This document shows, piece by piece, positions 24,659 to 33,047 of a stretch of DNA of 64,000 nt. Made by a program: the position numbers and the translations under genes. The notes below the pieces were generated by a model that made no database searches, was not told the DNA's origin, and saw nothing but the letters and a program-made list of their open reading frames with translations. The DNA lies in assembly GCF_029892105.1 (NCBI RefSeq), contig NZ_JARZAJ010000030.1, positions 1 to 64,000 on the forward strand, in the 5' to 3' direction. Within the stretch, counting starts at the first letter, position 1. Each line of letters opens with the position of its first letter. Source of the stretch: Kitasatospora sp. GP82 (GTDB taxonomy: Bacteria > Actinomycetota > Actinomycetes > Streptomycetales > Streptomycetaceae).

Positions 24659-25564
24659 GTGACCGACGCCATGAGACAGGGAACTCCGGACGACAGCACC
24701 GAGGGTTCGTTCGCCGAGCTGCTCCGGATCGAGGAGCTGGACAAGAACCTGTTCCGTGGCTGCTGCCACGCCGGGGCACCCATGCGGACCTTCGGCGGAC
24801 AGGTAGCGGCGCAGGCGCTCACGGCGGCCGGGCGGACGGTGAGCCCGGACCGTCTGGTGCACTCGCTGCACAGCTACTTCCTGCGGCCGGGCGATCCGCA
24901 GCGCCCGATCGAGTACGAAGTGGACCGGGTCCGCGACGGCTTCTCCTACGCCACCCGGCGGGTGACGGCCGTTCAGCACGGCGAGGCGATCTTCACCCTC
25001 TCCGCCTCCTTCAAGCGGCCCGAGGAGGCCGGCACCCGGCAGCGCACCATGCCGCCGGTGCCCGGCCCCGAGGAACTGCCCAATCCGATTCCGCTGTGGG
25101 CGGAGAGCGACCCCGAGGGCTACGCCAACGGCGGCGGATTCCGCGCGCTCGACATGCGTTTCGTTCCGGCGGACTCGCCCGGTATGCCACCCGAACTGCC
25201 GGGCGTTCCCCAACAGTTCGTCTGGCTGCGGACGGGCACTTCGCTCCCGGCCGACGACCCGCTGCTCCAGGTCTGCGCGCTCACCTACCTCTCCGACCTG
25301 ACGCTGGCCCCGACGGCCGCGCTGCACATCCAGCCGCACCGGATGCAGCGCTCCGGTCCGCCCCTGGTCATGCTGGCCTCGCTCGACCATGCGATGTGGT
25401 TCCACCGGCCGTTCCGCGCGGACGACTGGCTGCTGTTCGCGCAGCGCAGCCCGTCCGCCGCGGACGGGCGCGGACTGGCCATCGGCGAGTTCTACAACCG
25501 GGACGGCGAGCTGGTCGCCTCGGCCGTCCAGGAGGCACTGCTGAGGGAGCAGCGACGTCCCTGA
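24659..25564 (+). CDS. tesB: Acyl-CoA thioesterase II (TesB family)
   Basis: 301 residues with the double-hotdog TesB layout. The first hotdog contains LFRGCCHAGAPMRTFGGQVA, then AAQALTAAGRTV and VHSLHSYFLRPGDPQRPIEY. The second contains DPLLQVCALTYLSDLTLAPT and the catalytic Asp in ASLDHAMWFHRPFRADDWLL, with the downstream Ser/Gln partners expected in QRSPSAADGRG and VASAVQEALLRE. It hydrolyses medium- and long-chain acyl-CoA to free fatty acid and CoA in the cytoplasm. The GTG at 24659 is used; the ATG at 24671 is an alternative start. It stands alone, divergent from the broken SWIM gene and 190 bases before the TetR gene, which could regulate it. Confidence 0.9.
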   Translation: MTDAMRQGTPDDSTEGSFAELLRIEELDKNLFRGCCHAGAPMRTFGGQVAAQALTAAGRTVSPDRLVHSLHSYFLRPGDPQRPIEYEVDRVRDGFSYATRRVTAVQHGEAIFTLSASFKRPEEAGTRQRTMPPVPGPEELPNPIPLWAESDPEGYANGGGFRALDMRFVPADSPGMPPELPGVPQQFVWLRTGTSLPADDPLLQVCALTYLSDLTLAPTAALHIQPHRMQRSGPPLVMLASLDHAMWFHRPFRADDWLLFAQRSPSAADGRGLAIGEFYNRDGELVASAVQEALLREQRRP

Positions 25565-25741
25565 TCCCCCACGCACCGGGGGGCCGTGCGCCGAGGCAGC
25601 GGGCCGGTCGCACACGCAGTCGTTCGAGCGGGGCCCCGCATCCCTTGGAAGGCGCCCTGTTTCCGGCTGGAAGCCGCCCTTTCCCCGCCCGTGCGGGCCC
25701 CGTGCTGATGAGGCGTCGTTCGCTCCCGGGCGGCCGCCCCG

Positions 25742-25747
25742 TAGAAT
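25742..25747 (+). promoter_or_regulatory. Probable -10 box of a leaderless TetR transcript
   Basis: TAGAAT lies seven bases before the GTG start at 25755. There is no purine-rich ribosome site in between, so transcription would begin at or next to the start codon. The -35 region is not clear. Confidence 0.4.
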
Positions 25748-25754
25748 AACGCGG

Positions 25755-26372
25755 GTGACCAAGGTTGACCTGTCACCGAGGCCGATCGAGGCGATGTCGC
25801 CCCGCCAGCTCGAACGCCGCCGGAATCTGATCGCGGCTGCCCTCGCGCTGGTGAACGAAACCGGCGTCGAGCGACTCCAGATGAAACAGGTCTCCGAGCG
25901 CTCGGGGGTCGCGCTCGGCACCGCTTACCGGTACTTCTCCTCCAAGGACCACCTGTTGGCCGCCGCGATCGCCGACTGGCACCGCCTGCTGCTGGCCGAC
26001 CTGGTGGCGGAGCTGCGCGGCCCGCGCGCCGGACTCACCGGCACCGACCGGGCGGTGCGGTTCGTCCGCCACGGGATGCGGGCCTACCAGCGGCAGCCGC
26101 AACTCGCCCGGTTGCGGGTGTCCGTGGCGGCCTCCACCGACCCGTTCGCCAGTGAGGCCCTGCAGGGCCTGGTCCGGGCCGACGACGCTGCGCTGAACAC
26201 AGTCATGGCCCAAGTCCCCTCCGGGGCGGGCGACTTGGTCAGGAACATCGTCGGCCACGCCTGGCAGGGCGAGCTGACGGCCTGGGTGACCGGCCGCACC
26301 ACGCTGGACGACGCCCGGCGCCGCCTCGAGGACGTGGTCCGGCTGGTCCTCACCCCGTACGAAGCCGTCTAG
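25755..26372 (+). CDS. TetR-family regulator (KstR-like)
   Basis: 205 residues. The N-terminal TetR helix-turn-helix reads RRRNLIAAALALVNETGVER, LQMKQVSERSGVALGTAYRY and FSSKDHLLAAAIADW. QMKQV..SGVALGTAYRYF is close to the KstR-type regulators of lipid and sterol catabolism. The C-terminal ligand domain contains TAWVTGRTTLDDARRRLEDV, typical of that group. The GTG start has no ribosome site but has TAGAAT seven bases upstream, suggesting leaderless translation and possible self-control. Its neighbour, the acyl-CoA thioesterase, is a plausible target. A bidirectional terminator lies downstream. Confidence 0.85.
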   Translation: MTKVDLSPRPIEAMSPRQLERRRNLIAAALALVNETGVERLQMKQVSERSGVALGTAYRYFSSKDHLLAAAIADWHRLLLADLVAELRGPRAGLTGTDRAVRFVRHGMRAYQRQPQLARLRVSVAASTDPFASEALQGLVRADDAALNTVMAQVPSGAGDLVRNIVGHAWQGELTAWVTGRTTLDDARRRLEDVVRLVLTPYEAV

Positions 26373-26466
26373 AGTCAGCTGCTTCCTCACGGCTGCGGGC
26401 AGCTGCTCGGTCGACTGTGTGCGCGGGCAGCCGTGCGCTGCCACCGGGCCCGTCCGGCCCGAGAGC

Positions 26467-26500
26467 GACGGCGGGCGGGGCTCACGCCCCGCCCGCCGTC
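26467..26500. terminator. Bidirectional terminator between TetR and Pls genes
   Basis: A perfect 15-bp stem (GACGGCGGGCGGGGC at 26467-26481 with its complement at 26486-26500) has a 4-base loop. The flanking genes converge on it. Confidence 0.85.
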
Positions 26501-26514
26501 GGTGTCCGGCGTCG

Positions 26515-29500
26515 TCAGACGCCCGTGCCCACGTGCTGACGCCGGCTCGCGTCCCTCGGCGGCCGGGACACCGGGCGGTGCCGGCCGGGGGCTCCCCTGA
26601 ACGCGCGGGGCGCGGTGGCCGGCGCCACCTGCGCTGGCCAGGCCGCGACCGGGTTGCCGAGCCAGCGGGTGCCGGCGGGCATCCGCTCGCCGCTCATCAC
26701 CAGCGACGCCGCGCCCACCGACGCACCGTCACCCACGGACGATCCCGGCAGCGCGATGGAGTGCGGTCCCATGGTGGCGCCCGCGCCGATGTGCACGGTC
26801 TCCAGGCGCATCACCCGGTCGTGGAACAGATGGGTCTGCACCACGGTGCCGCGGTTGATGCTGGCACCGTCCTCGATGGTGATCAGGTCGGTCTCGGGCA
26901 GCCAGTGCGACTCGCACCACACCCCGCGCCCGATCTTCGCACCGAGGGAGCGCAGCCAGATGTTGAGGAACGGCGTGCCGATGATCGCCTGGCCGAGCCA
27001 GGGCATCGCGAGCTCCTCGACGAAGGTGTCGTACAGCTCGTTGCGCCACACGAAGTCGGACCAGAGCGGGTGTTCGCCCGCCCGGAACCGGCCGACCAGC
27101 AGCCACTTCGCCAGCGTCGTGGCGAGCAGCGCCGCCAGCCCGGCCCCTATCAGGACCAGTCCGCCGGACGCGGCGGCGACGGCCAGACCGTCCTGGTCCA
27201 CCACCTCCTGGAGCGCGCCGAAGGCCAGATCACCGAGCAGGGCCACCAGCACCACCGGCAGGAACCTGCACAGCTCCACGGCCGCGCGGGCCAGCACCAG
27301 CCGCCGCGTCGGCTCGTAGGTACGGCTGGAGTCGCCGGTGCGGGCCACCCGGGGCAGTGAGATACCGGGCCGTCCGAGCCAGGAGGAGCCGGGCTCGGCG
27401 TGCGGCGGAGCGTCGGAGAGCACCCCGACCAGCGCGTTGTCGGGCAGCGTACGGCCCGGACCGACGATGCCGGAGTTACCGACGAAGGCCCGCCGGCCCA
27501 CGTGCGCGTACCCGACCCGCAGCCAGCCGCCACGCATCTCGAACGGCGCCACGAGCGTGTCGTCGGCAAGGAACGCCCCGTCGTCGACCCGCATCAGGCC
27601 GGGCAGCGCGAGCACCGTGGAGGCCTCCACCCGCCGGCCGACCTTCGCCCCGAGCAGCCGGAGCCAGACGGGGGTGAACAGGCTGGCGTAGAACGGGAAG
27701 AGCGACCTGCGGGCGGTGTCCATCAGCCGGGAGACGACCCAGACGCACCAGGCCACCTTGCCGTGGGCGGGGTAGTGGCCCGGCTTGATGGGCCGGCTGC
27801 ACAACCGGACGACGCCGGCCAGCAGCAGCGCGTAGCAGGCCAGCGAGAGCACCACCGCCGGCGGTGTGGCGAGCACCAGCTGGACCATCACGGTGCCGAG
27901 CGTGCGGTCCTGGTCGACCAGCAGCAGCAGCATGCAGAGCGTGGGCAGTGCGGCGACCAGCGGCAGCAGCCCGAGCCCGACCAGTCCGGCCGCGTACGCC
28001 GCGTCCCAGAGCCGCGAGCGGTGGTGACGGGGCATCGGCCAACCGCTGTCGGCTGGCTCCGCGTCAGCCGTCGGGCGGGCCGGGGAGCCGTGCCAGCGCT
28101 GCCCGGCGCTCACGTCGTCGAGGACGCAGCTGCCCGGGGCGACGTCCGCCCAGGCCCCCACCCTGGCACCCGGCATCAGCGTGCTACGGGTACCGACCCG
28201 CGCACCCGCACCGACCTCGACGCTGCCCAGGTGCAGCACGTCGCCGTCCAGCCACCAGCCGGCCAGGTCGACCTCCGACTCGATGGAGCAGCCCGCGCCG
28301 AAGCGCGCGAGGCCGGTCACCGGCGGCATGGCGTGCAGGTCCGCGTCGCGGCCGACCCGGCAGCCCAGGATCCGCGCATAGCGCCGGGCCCATGGGGTTC
28401 CGAGCACGGCGGCGACGTTGAAGGACGCCACCGCGCGTTCGGCCGCCCACAGCCGCAGATGGACCGATCCGCCTCTCGGGTAGCTGCCGGGCCGGATGCC
28501 TGCGGTCAGCAGCCGGGCCAGTCCCGCACCGATCGCGAGCCGCCCGGCAGCGCTGAACAGCACCAGCCAGGCGACCAGGATCATCCACCACGGCGTGTCA
28601 GGGGCCCATGGCAGCGAACGCCCGGTCAGGGCGTCGGTCGCGCTGTCGAGCGCGGCCAGACCCACCACCCAGCGCAGCCCGCTGATGGTGAACAGCATGG
28701 TGAGGACGAGCAGTTGCACCACGCCCGCGCGGCGCGGGGTGGGCCGCACCCGGCGTTCCGCGCTCGGCGGGCCGCCGAGCTGGTCGAGCCTGGCCGCCTG
28801 TTCGAGCAGCGTGGGGTTGGCGTAGACGTCGGCGACGGACACGCTCGGGTGACGGGTGCGCAGCACCGAGACCAGCTTGGCCGCGGCGATGCTGGTGCCG
28901 CCGAGGGAGAAGAAGTCGCTGTCGCCGGCCACCGGCAGGCCCAACAGGTCCTGCCACTTCCCGGCCAGCCAGCCGGCCGTACCGGTCAGGGCCGCACCGG
29001 ACGCTGATGCCGCGCCACTCTCGGCTCCCGGCAGCGGCCAGGGCAGCGCGTTGCGGTCGACCTTGCCCGACGTCTTGGTCGGCAGGTCGTCCACCACGGC
29101 CAGCACCGGGACAAGCGACTGGGGCAGCCGGTCCAGCAGCGCCGTTCGTGCGGCGGCGGTGTCGAAGGGTGCCCCCGCGCCGGCGCTCGGCACCAGGTAC
29201 CCGACGAGAACCTGCCCACCGGCAGGGGTGTTGCGTACGGCGGCTGCGGCGGCACGCACCCCGGGCAGCGCCTGGAGGGCGGCGTCGACCTCGCCGAGCT
29301 CGATCCGGCGTCCGGCCAGCTTGACCTGCTCGTCGGCCCTGCCGACGAAGACCAGGCCCTCGGGGTCGGCCCGGACCAGGTCGCCACTGCGGTAGACGCG
29401 CGGGCTGTGCAGATACGGGCTGGTGACGAACTTCTCGGCGTCCTTGGCCCGGTCCAGGTAGCGGGCGGTGCCGACGCCACCGATCAGCAGTTCGCCGGTC

Positions 29501-30558
29501 TCGTTCCAGGCGACGGGTTTGCCCTGCTCGTCGACGACCGCGAGCTCCCACCCGTCCAGCGGGGCGCCGATGCGTACCGGCTCGCCCGGGGTGAGCAGCG
29601 CGGCGCAGGCGACCACCGTGGTCTCGGTGGGGCCGTAGGTGTTCCACAACTCGCGGTGCGGGGCGGCCAGTCGGCCGACCAGGTCCTCGGGGCAGGCCTC
29701 GCCGCCGAGGATCAGCAGGCGGACCCGCTCCAGGTACTCGGTCGGCCACAGGGCGACCAGTGTGGGCACGGTGGAGACGACGGTGATCTGACGCTCGACC
29801 AGCCACGGTCCGAGGTCCGCACCGGCTCGCACCAGCGAGCGCGGGGCGGGGACCAGGCAGGCGCCGTGCCGCCAGGCCAGCCACATCTCCTCGCAGGAGG
29901 CGTCGAAGGCCACCGAGAGTCCGGCGAGCACCCGGTCGCCGGGGCCGAGCGGGCGTCCCTGGAGGAACAGCCGGGCCTCGGCGTCGACGAACGCGGCCGC
30001 CGAACGGTGGCTGACCGCAACTCCCTTGGGGCGTCCGGTGGTGCCCGAGGTGAAGATGATCCAGGCGTCGTCCTCCGGCATCGGGTGTGCCGGACAGCCT
30101 CCGGGCCGTCTTTGAGGGTTGGTCATGACGGCGAGTTCCGCGCCCAGCACCGCGCAGACCCCGGCGTCGGCCCAGACCATCTCGGCCCGCTCGTCCGGGT
30201 CGTCGGCGTCAACGGGTACGTAGGCCGCGCCGATGCGCAGCGTTGCCAGAATCGCGATGTAGAGCTCGGCCGTCCCGGACGGGACGCGCACGCCGACCCG
30301 GTCGCCTCGGCCGACACCGAGCGCCGCGAGGCGTCCGGCGAACTCGTCGACCTGATTCAGCAGCGTCCGGTAGTCGAGCACCGCCGCGCCCGCGTCCAGC
30401 GCGGGGGCGTTCGGGTACGCCTCGGCGGCGGCCTCGATCACCTCCAGCAGAGTCCGCACGGGGGCGGCCGGGGCCACCGGCCACAGTGCCCCGCCCGCCG
30501 TTCCCGGTGTGGTCCGGTACAGCGGCAAGCTCAAGTCCGCTACTTCACGTGGTTCCAT
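26515..30558 (-). CDS. Pls/PosA-family single-module NRPS
   Basis: About 1347 residues from the ATG at 30558. An adenylation domain spans about 20-510 with the core motifs FTSGTTGRPKGVAVSHRS, AFDASCEEMW, YGPTE, YRSGDLVRADPEGLVFVGRA and KTSGKVDRNALP. A carrier domain follows near 560-640, with the phosphopantetheine Ser in DSDFFSLGGTSIAAAKLVS. The C-terminal half has several membrane helices (VQLLVLTMLFTISGLRWVVG; LVGLGLLPLVAALPTLCMLL) alternating with left-handed beta-helix segments such as VGAGARVGTRSTLMPGARVG. This is the plan of epsilon-polylysine synthetase and relatives, which polymerise an amino acid without a condensation domain and export the product. The amino acid used here cannot be told by eye. 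It stands alone, with no tailoring gene in its operon. Confidence 0.88.
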   Translation of the reverse strand: MEPREVADLSLPLYRTTPGTAGGALWPVAPAAPVRTLLEVIEAAAEAYPNAPALDAGAAVLDYRTLLNQVDEFAGRLAALGVGRGDRVGVRVPSGTAELYIAILATLRIGAAYVPVDADDPDERAEMVWADAGVCAVLGAELAVMTNPQRRPGGCPAHPMPEDDAWIIFTSGTTGRPKGVAVSHRSAAAFVDAEARLFLQGRPLGPGDRVLAGLSVAFDASCEEMWLAWRHGACLVPAPRSLVRAGADLGPWLVERQITVVSTVPTLVALWPTEYLERVRLLILGGEACPEDLVGRLAAPHRELWNTYGPTETTVVACAALLTPGEPVRIGAPLDGWELAVVDEQGKPVAWNETGELLIGGVGTARYLDRAKDAEKFVTSPYLHSPRVYRSGDLVRADPEGLVFVGRADEQVKLAGRRIELGEVDAALQALPGVRAAAAAVRNTPAGGQVLVGYLVPSAGAGAPFDTAAARTALLDRLPQSLVPVLAVVDDLPTKTSGKVDRNALPWPLPGAESGAASASGAALTGTAGWLAGKWQDLLGLPVAGDSDFFSLGGTSIAAAKLVSVLRTRHPSVSVADVYANPTLLEQAARLDQLGGPPSAERRVRPTPRRAGVVQLLVLTMLFTISGLRWVVGLAALDSATDALTGRSLPWAPDTPWWMILVAWLVLFSAAGRLAIGAGLARLLTAGIRPGSYPRGGSVHLRLWAAERAVASFNVAAVLGTPWARRYARILGCRVGRDADLHAMPPVTGLARFGAGCSIESEVDLAGWWLDGDVLHLGSVEVGAGARVGTRSTLMPGARVGAWADVAPGSCVLDDVSAGQRWHGSPARPTADAEPADSGWPMPRHHRSRLWDAAYAAGLVGLGLLPLVAALPTLCMLLLLVDQDRTLGTVMVQLVLATPPAVVLSLACYALLLAGVVRLCSRPIKPGHYPAHGKVAWCVWVVSRLMDTARRSLFPFYASLFTPVWLRLLGAKVGRRVEASTVLALPGLMRVDDGAFLADDTLVAPFEMRGGWLRVGYAHVGRRAFVGNSGIVGPGRTLPDNALVGVLSDAPPHAEPGSSWLGRPGISLPRVARTGDSSRTYEPTRRLVLARAAVELCRFLPVVLVALLGDLAFGALQEVVDQDGLAVAAASGGLVLIGAGLAALLATTLAKWLLVGRFRAGEHPLWSDFVWRNELYDTFVEELAMPWLGQAIIGTPFLNIWLRSLGAKIGRGVWCESHWLPETDLITIEDGASINRGTVVQTHLFHDRVMRLETVHIGAGATMGPHSIALPGSSVGDGASVGAASLVMSGERMPAGTRWLGNPVAAWPAQVAPATAPRAFRGAPGRHRPVSRPPRDASRRQHVGTGV

Positions 30559-30778
30559 CAACCTGCTCTTCGGTCTCGTGGACTGCGGATTCCGAAGGCC
30601 GAACGGACCGTGTACAGTCCATGCCTCCGGTGCCGAGGCTAGACGCACAGTTGTGCCAAACCGCTCGGTAAACCCGTCTGTTCATCAAAGTCTCATGGAT
30701 GTTAAAGGCGCCTCACAGGCTGCACGTAGTGAACTGGGCTGATCGACCGTTGGTAACGGCCTGCTCACCACGGTTGGT

Positions 30779-32068
30779 CTAGACAACGATCACCGGATGC
30801 ACCACCGTCGCGCCGAAGAGGTACCCCTCACGGTTGAACACCGCCTGCGGTGGCTGAATGTTTCCCTCCTGGTCACTGGCACGCGCCAGCAGTTCGTACG
30901 GGCCCGGCCGCTGCGGCCGCCAGTCGAAAGTCCAGCGGGTCCAGGTACTGGCATGCGACAGGTCGCGCAGCCGGGCGCAACTCCAGTGGGCGCCACCGTC
31001 CGTGCTCACCTCGACCTCGCGGATCGCCGCCGCGCCGGACCAGGAGCGGCCGTGCAGCCGGTGGCACCGCCCACGGGCCAGGACCGCGTCATGGGCCAGC
31101 TCGAAGACGCTCTTGACCACCTGTTCGGCGAGCTCCGCGCCCCCGTCCGGCGGGTAGTCGGGGCCGAACATCCGGTAGAAGTCGGTGTTCCAGGGCGAGT
31201 AGAGCGGTTCGGCGGCGACCTCGATGGTGCCGATCCACTTGATCGAGGCGATCCCGACCCAGCCGGGCACCACCAGCCGGACGGGCGCGCCGTGGTCGGC
31301 CGCCAGCGGCGCGCCGTTCATCTCGTACGCCAGCAGCACGTCGTCCAGGGCCTTGCCGATCGGCAGCGGGCGGCGGACGTGGCCCAGGTTCTGACCGTCC
31401 GTGGTGACGTACTCGGGGTCGAGCCCGATCGGCATCACGTCCACCGCCTCGGGGCGCAGCCCGGCGCGGCGCAGCACCTCGGCGAGCCGGACGCCGCGCC
31501 AGCGGGCGACGCCGATACCGCCGAGCGTCCAGGGGGTGCCGGGAACGTTCTGCTGCTGCTGGCTCTCGAAGTAGCTGCGCCCGTTGCCCGCGCACTCGAC
31601 GGCGGAGCTGAGCCCGGTGGCGGGCAGCCGCCTGAGCCCGGCGAGGTCGAAGTCGACGGCCGGACCGCGCAGCCCGCTGCCGGTGACGGTCAGTCGCCAG
31701 GCGTCGGGGTCGATCACCGGAGTGCTGGTGTGGTTGCGGATGAAGAAGCGCTCGGTGGGGATGTGGAAGCCGGTACAGCTGTCGCGCAGGGTGTCCCAGC
31801 GCATCTCGGCGTTGGTGCCGCGCGGGATGAACCACTCGGGCGGCAGTGGCTTGACGATCCCGGGCACCGGCGTGGCCGACGTCCCCGCCTGCTCGGGCTC
31901 GGGCGTGCCCTCGGCCGGAACCCGTCCGGTCGGGGCGAGTTCGTCCTCGGAGAGCACTCCGCCGGCGGCGAGCATCCGCAGCAGCGTCCGGTGCTCGACC
32001 CCCTCGGCTCGCGCCTCGCCGGCCAGCCACTGCTGTCGGCGCTTGCGGTCGTACTCGAACTCGTTCAT
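30779..32068 (-). CDS. Sulfite-oxidase-like molybdopterin oxidoreductase
   Basis: About 429 residues from the ATG at 32068 (an ATG three codons upstream is equally possible). A variable N-terminal third is followed by the oxidoreductase molybdopterin-binding domain: FFIRNHTSTPVIDPDAWRLT, then the molybdenum-ligand Cys in SAVECAGNGRSYF. The sequence continues with RPLPIGKALDDVLLAYEMNG and the substrate-site stretch APVRLVVPGWVGIASIKWIG. The C-terminal dimerisation domain has IREVEVSTDGGAHW and WTRWTFDWRPQRPGPYELLA. There is no signal peptide or haem domain, so it is probably a soluble sulfite dehydrogenase-type enzyme with an unknown electron acceptor. It is divergent from a 42-codon ORF. Confidence 0.85.
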   Translation of the reverse strand: MNEFEYDRKRRQQWLAGEARAEGVEHRTLLRMLAAGGVLSEDELAPTGRVPAEGTPEPEQAGTSATPVPGIVKPLPPEWFIPRGTNAEMRWDTLRDSCTGFHIPTERFFIRNHTSTPVIDPDAWRLTVTGSGLRGPAVDFDLAGLRRLPATGLSSAVECAGNGRSYFESQQQQNVPGTPWTLGGIGVARWRGVRLAEVLRRAGLRPEAVDVMPIGLDPEYVTTDGQNLGHVRRPLPIGKALDDVLLAYEMNGAPLAADHGAPVRLVVPGWVGIASIKWIGTIEVAAEPLYSPWNTDFYRMFGPDYPPDGGAELAEQVVKSVFELAHDAVLARGRCHRLHGRSWSGAAAIREVEVSTDGGAHWSCARLRDLSHASTWTRWTFDWRPQRPGPYELLARASDQEGNIQPPQAVFNREGYLFGATVVHPVIVV

Positions 32069-32393
32069 CGGGCGCATCCATTCCGGTTGATGGGACGGGA
32101 TGAGGTGCACGCCCGGCGCACGGAGGGGGCTTCGCGCCCTCCGATGGCGGTGGGCGTACGACAACCGGTCAGCGAGAACCGTACCCGAGGGGCGCGGACG
32201 GGCCGTCGTACCGGCCCCGTCTGCGGCTTCGCCGCCCTGTCATAACCCGGAGCATAGGACGGAATCCGGGCCTCCGTCAGAGCCTCGCTTGACCTTCACA
32301 CCCATGTGAACGTCTAGCGTCCTCGACGACGGCACAACGCACCGACTCGGCCGAACCGAGGGCCGACTGACGTACCAAAGGAGCAGAGACCAT
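32069..32393. promoter_or_regulatory. Divergent control region of the molybdoenzyme and the small ORF
   Basis: 325 bases. Near the right side, TTGACC (32289-32294) and TAGCGT (32315-32320) could be a weak -35/-10 pair for the 42-codon ORF, although the 20-base spacer is long. TTCAC and GTGAA (32295-32309) form a short inverted repeat within it. AAAGGAG (32377-32383) is the ribosome site. Nothing else stands out. Confidence 0.4.
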
Positions 32394-32522
32394 GTGATCA
32401 GCCCCACCGAGGCCACCCTGGCCGCCCCCGCCCAGCACCGTGCCTTCGCCGAGGGCATCCCGGGCGCCCAGCTGCTCGAACTCGCCGCCGGCCGCCCGGC
32501 CGCCGCCCCGTACGCGGCCTGA
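32394..32522 (+). CDS. 42-residue peptide gene with its own terminator
   Basis: GTG at 32394 opens a 42-codon frame ending at TGA 32520-32522. The peptide reads ISPTEATLAAPAQHRAFAEG and then an Ala/Pro-rich tail ending APYAA. It has no Cys and no signal peptide. AAAGGAG lies 10 bases upstream. The start is odd: the sequence is ATGTGATC, so an ATG one base earlier is followed at once by TGA, and only the overlapping GTG gives a product. A strong terminator follows 36 bases after the stop. Ribosome site, GC-rich third positions and dedicated terminator support a real short transcript. It may encode a peptide or be a regulatory RNA. I do not recognise a family. Confidence 0.5.
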   Translation: MISPTEATLAAPAQHRAFAEGIPGAQLLELAAGRPAAAPYAA

Positions 32523-32557
32523 GCTGCCCGCAGGGGCGCCGGCCGCAGTTCCCGCCA

Positions 32558-32587
32558 GGGGCCGCACCTCCCACGAGGTGCGGCCCC
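32558..32587 (+). terminator. Strong terminator of the small ORF
   Basis: GGGGCCGCACCT (32558-32569) pairs perfectly with AGGTGCGGCCCC (32576-32587) around a 6-base loop and is followed by TTC. Confidence 0.85.
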
Positions 32588-32593
32588 TTCGGC

Positions 32594-32935
32594 GTGCCGG
32601 GGCGGATGGAGGGTCACGAGTTCTCCACCCTGGCCTGGATCGCCATGATGTTCAGCACGGGCATGGGCATCGGCCTGATGTTCTACGGAGGCGGGGAGCC
32701 GCTCCAGCTGTACGCCGCCCCCGCGTTCGTCCCACTGATCGGGGAGTGCGGCGCCAACGGCTGGGCCGGGAGGGCCATCGACCTGCTGGCGGTCTTCACC
32801 ACCGGGCCGCGGTCGGCGACGCGATGGCCGAGCAGCAGAGCGGGCGCCGTCCTCCGTCCGGGTGAAATCCGAACGCCCGGCCGCGACCGGCCGCACACCA
32901 CAACTCCCGTGCCCCGCCCGGCCCGAGCGGCCTGA
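32594..32935 (+). pseudogene. Remnant of a BCCT-family (betaine/choline) transporter
   Basis: Two pieces of the BCCT family are recognisable. EFSTLAWIAMMFSTGMGIGL followed by MFYGGGEPLQLYAAP is the hallmark glycine-rich helix near the start of the transporter domain. FVPLIGE ... GRAIDLLAVFTT corresponds to a region normally about 140 residues further on. The intervening helices are missing, and after FTTG the frame turns to Pro/Arg-rich non-coding sequence, so the rest of the roughly 500-residue protein is gone. No start with a ribosome site is visible, since a terminator precedes it directly. It is a decayed, internally deleted fragment. Confidence 0.75.
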
Positions 32936-33047
32936 GGGGCACCGCACGGCGCGGTGACCCAACGCAACCCAGCATTACAGACAGTCAGATCAGTGCCATG
33001 CTGACGGACGCACCACCCGTCTGAGCTGTCCAGAAGGCCCGCACCGA

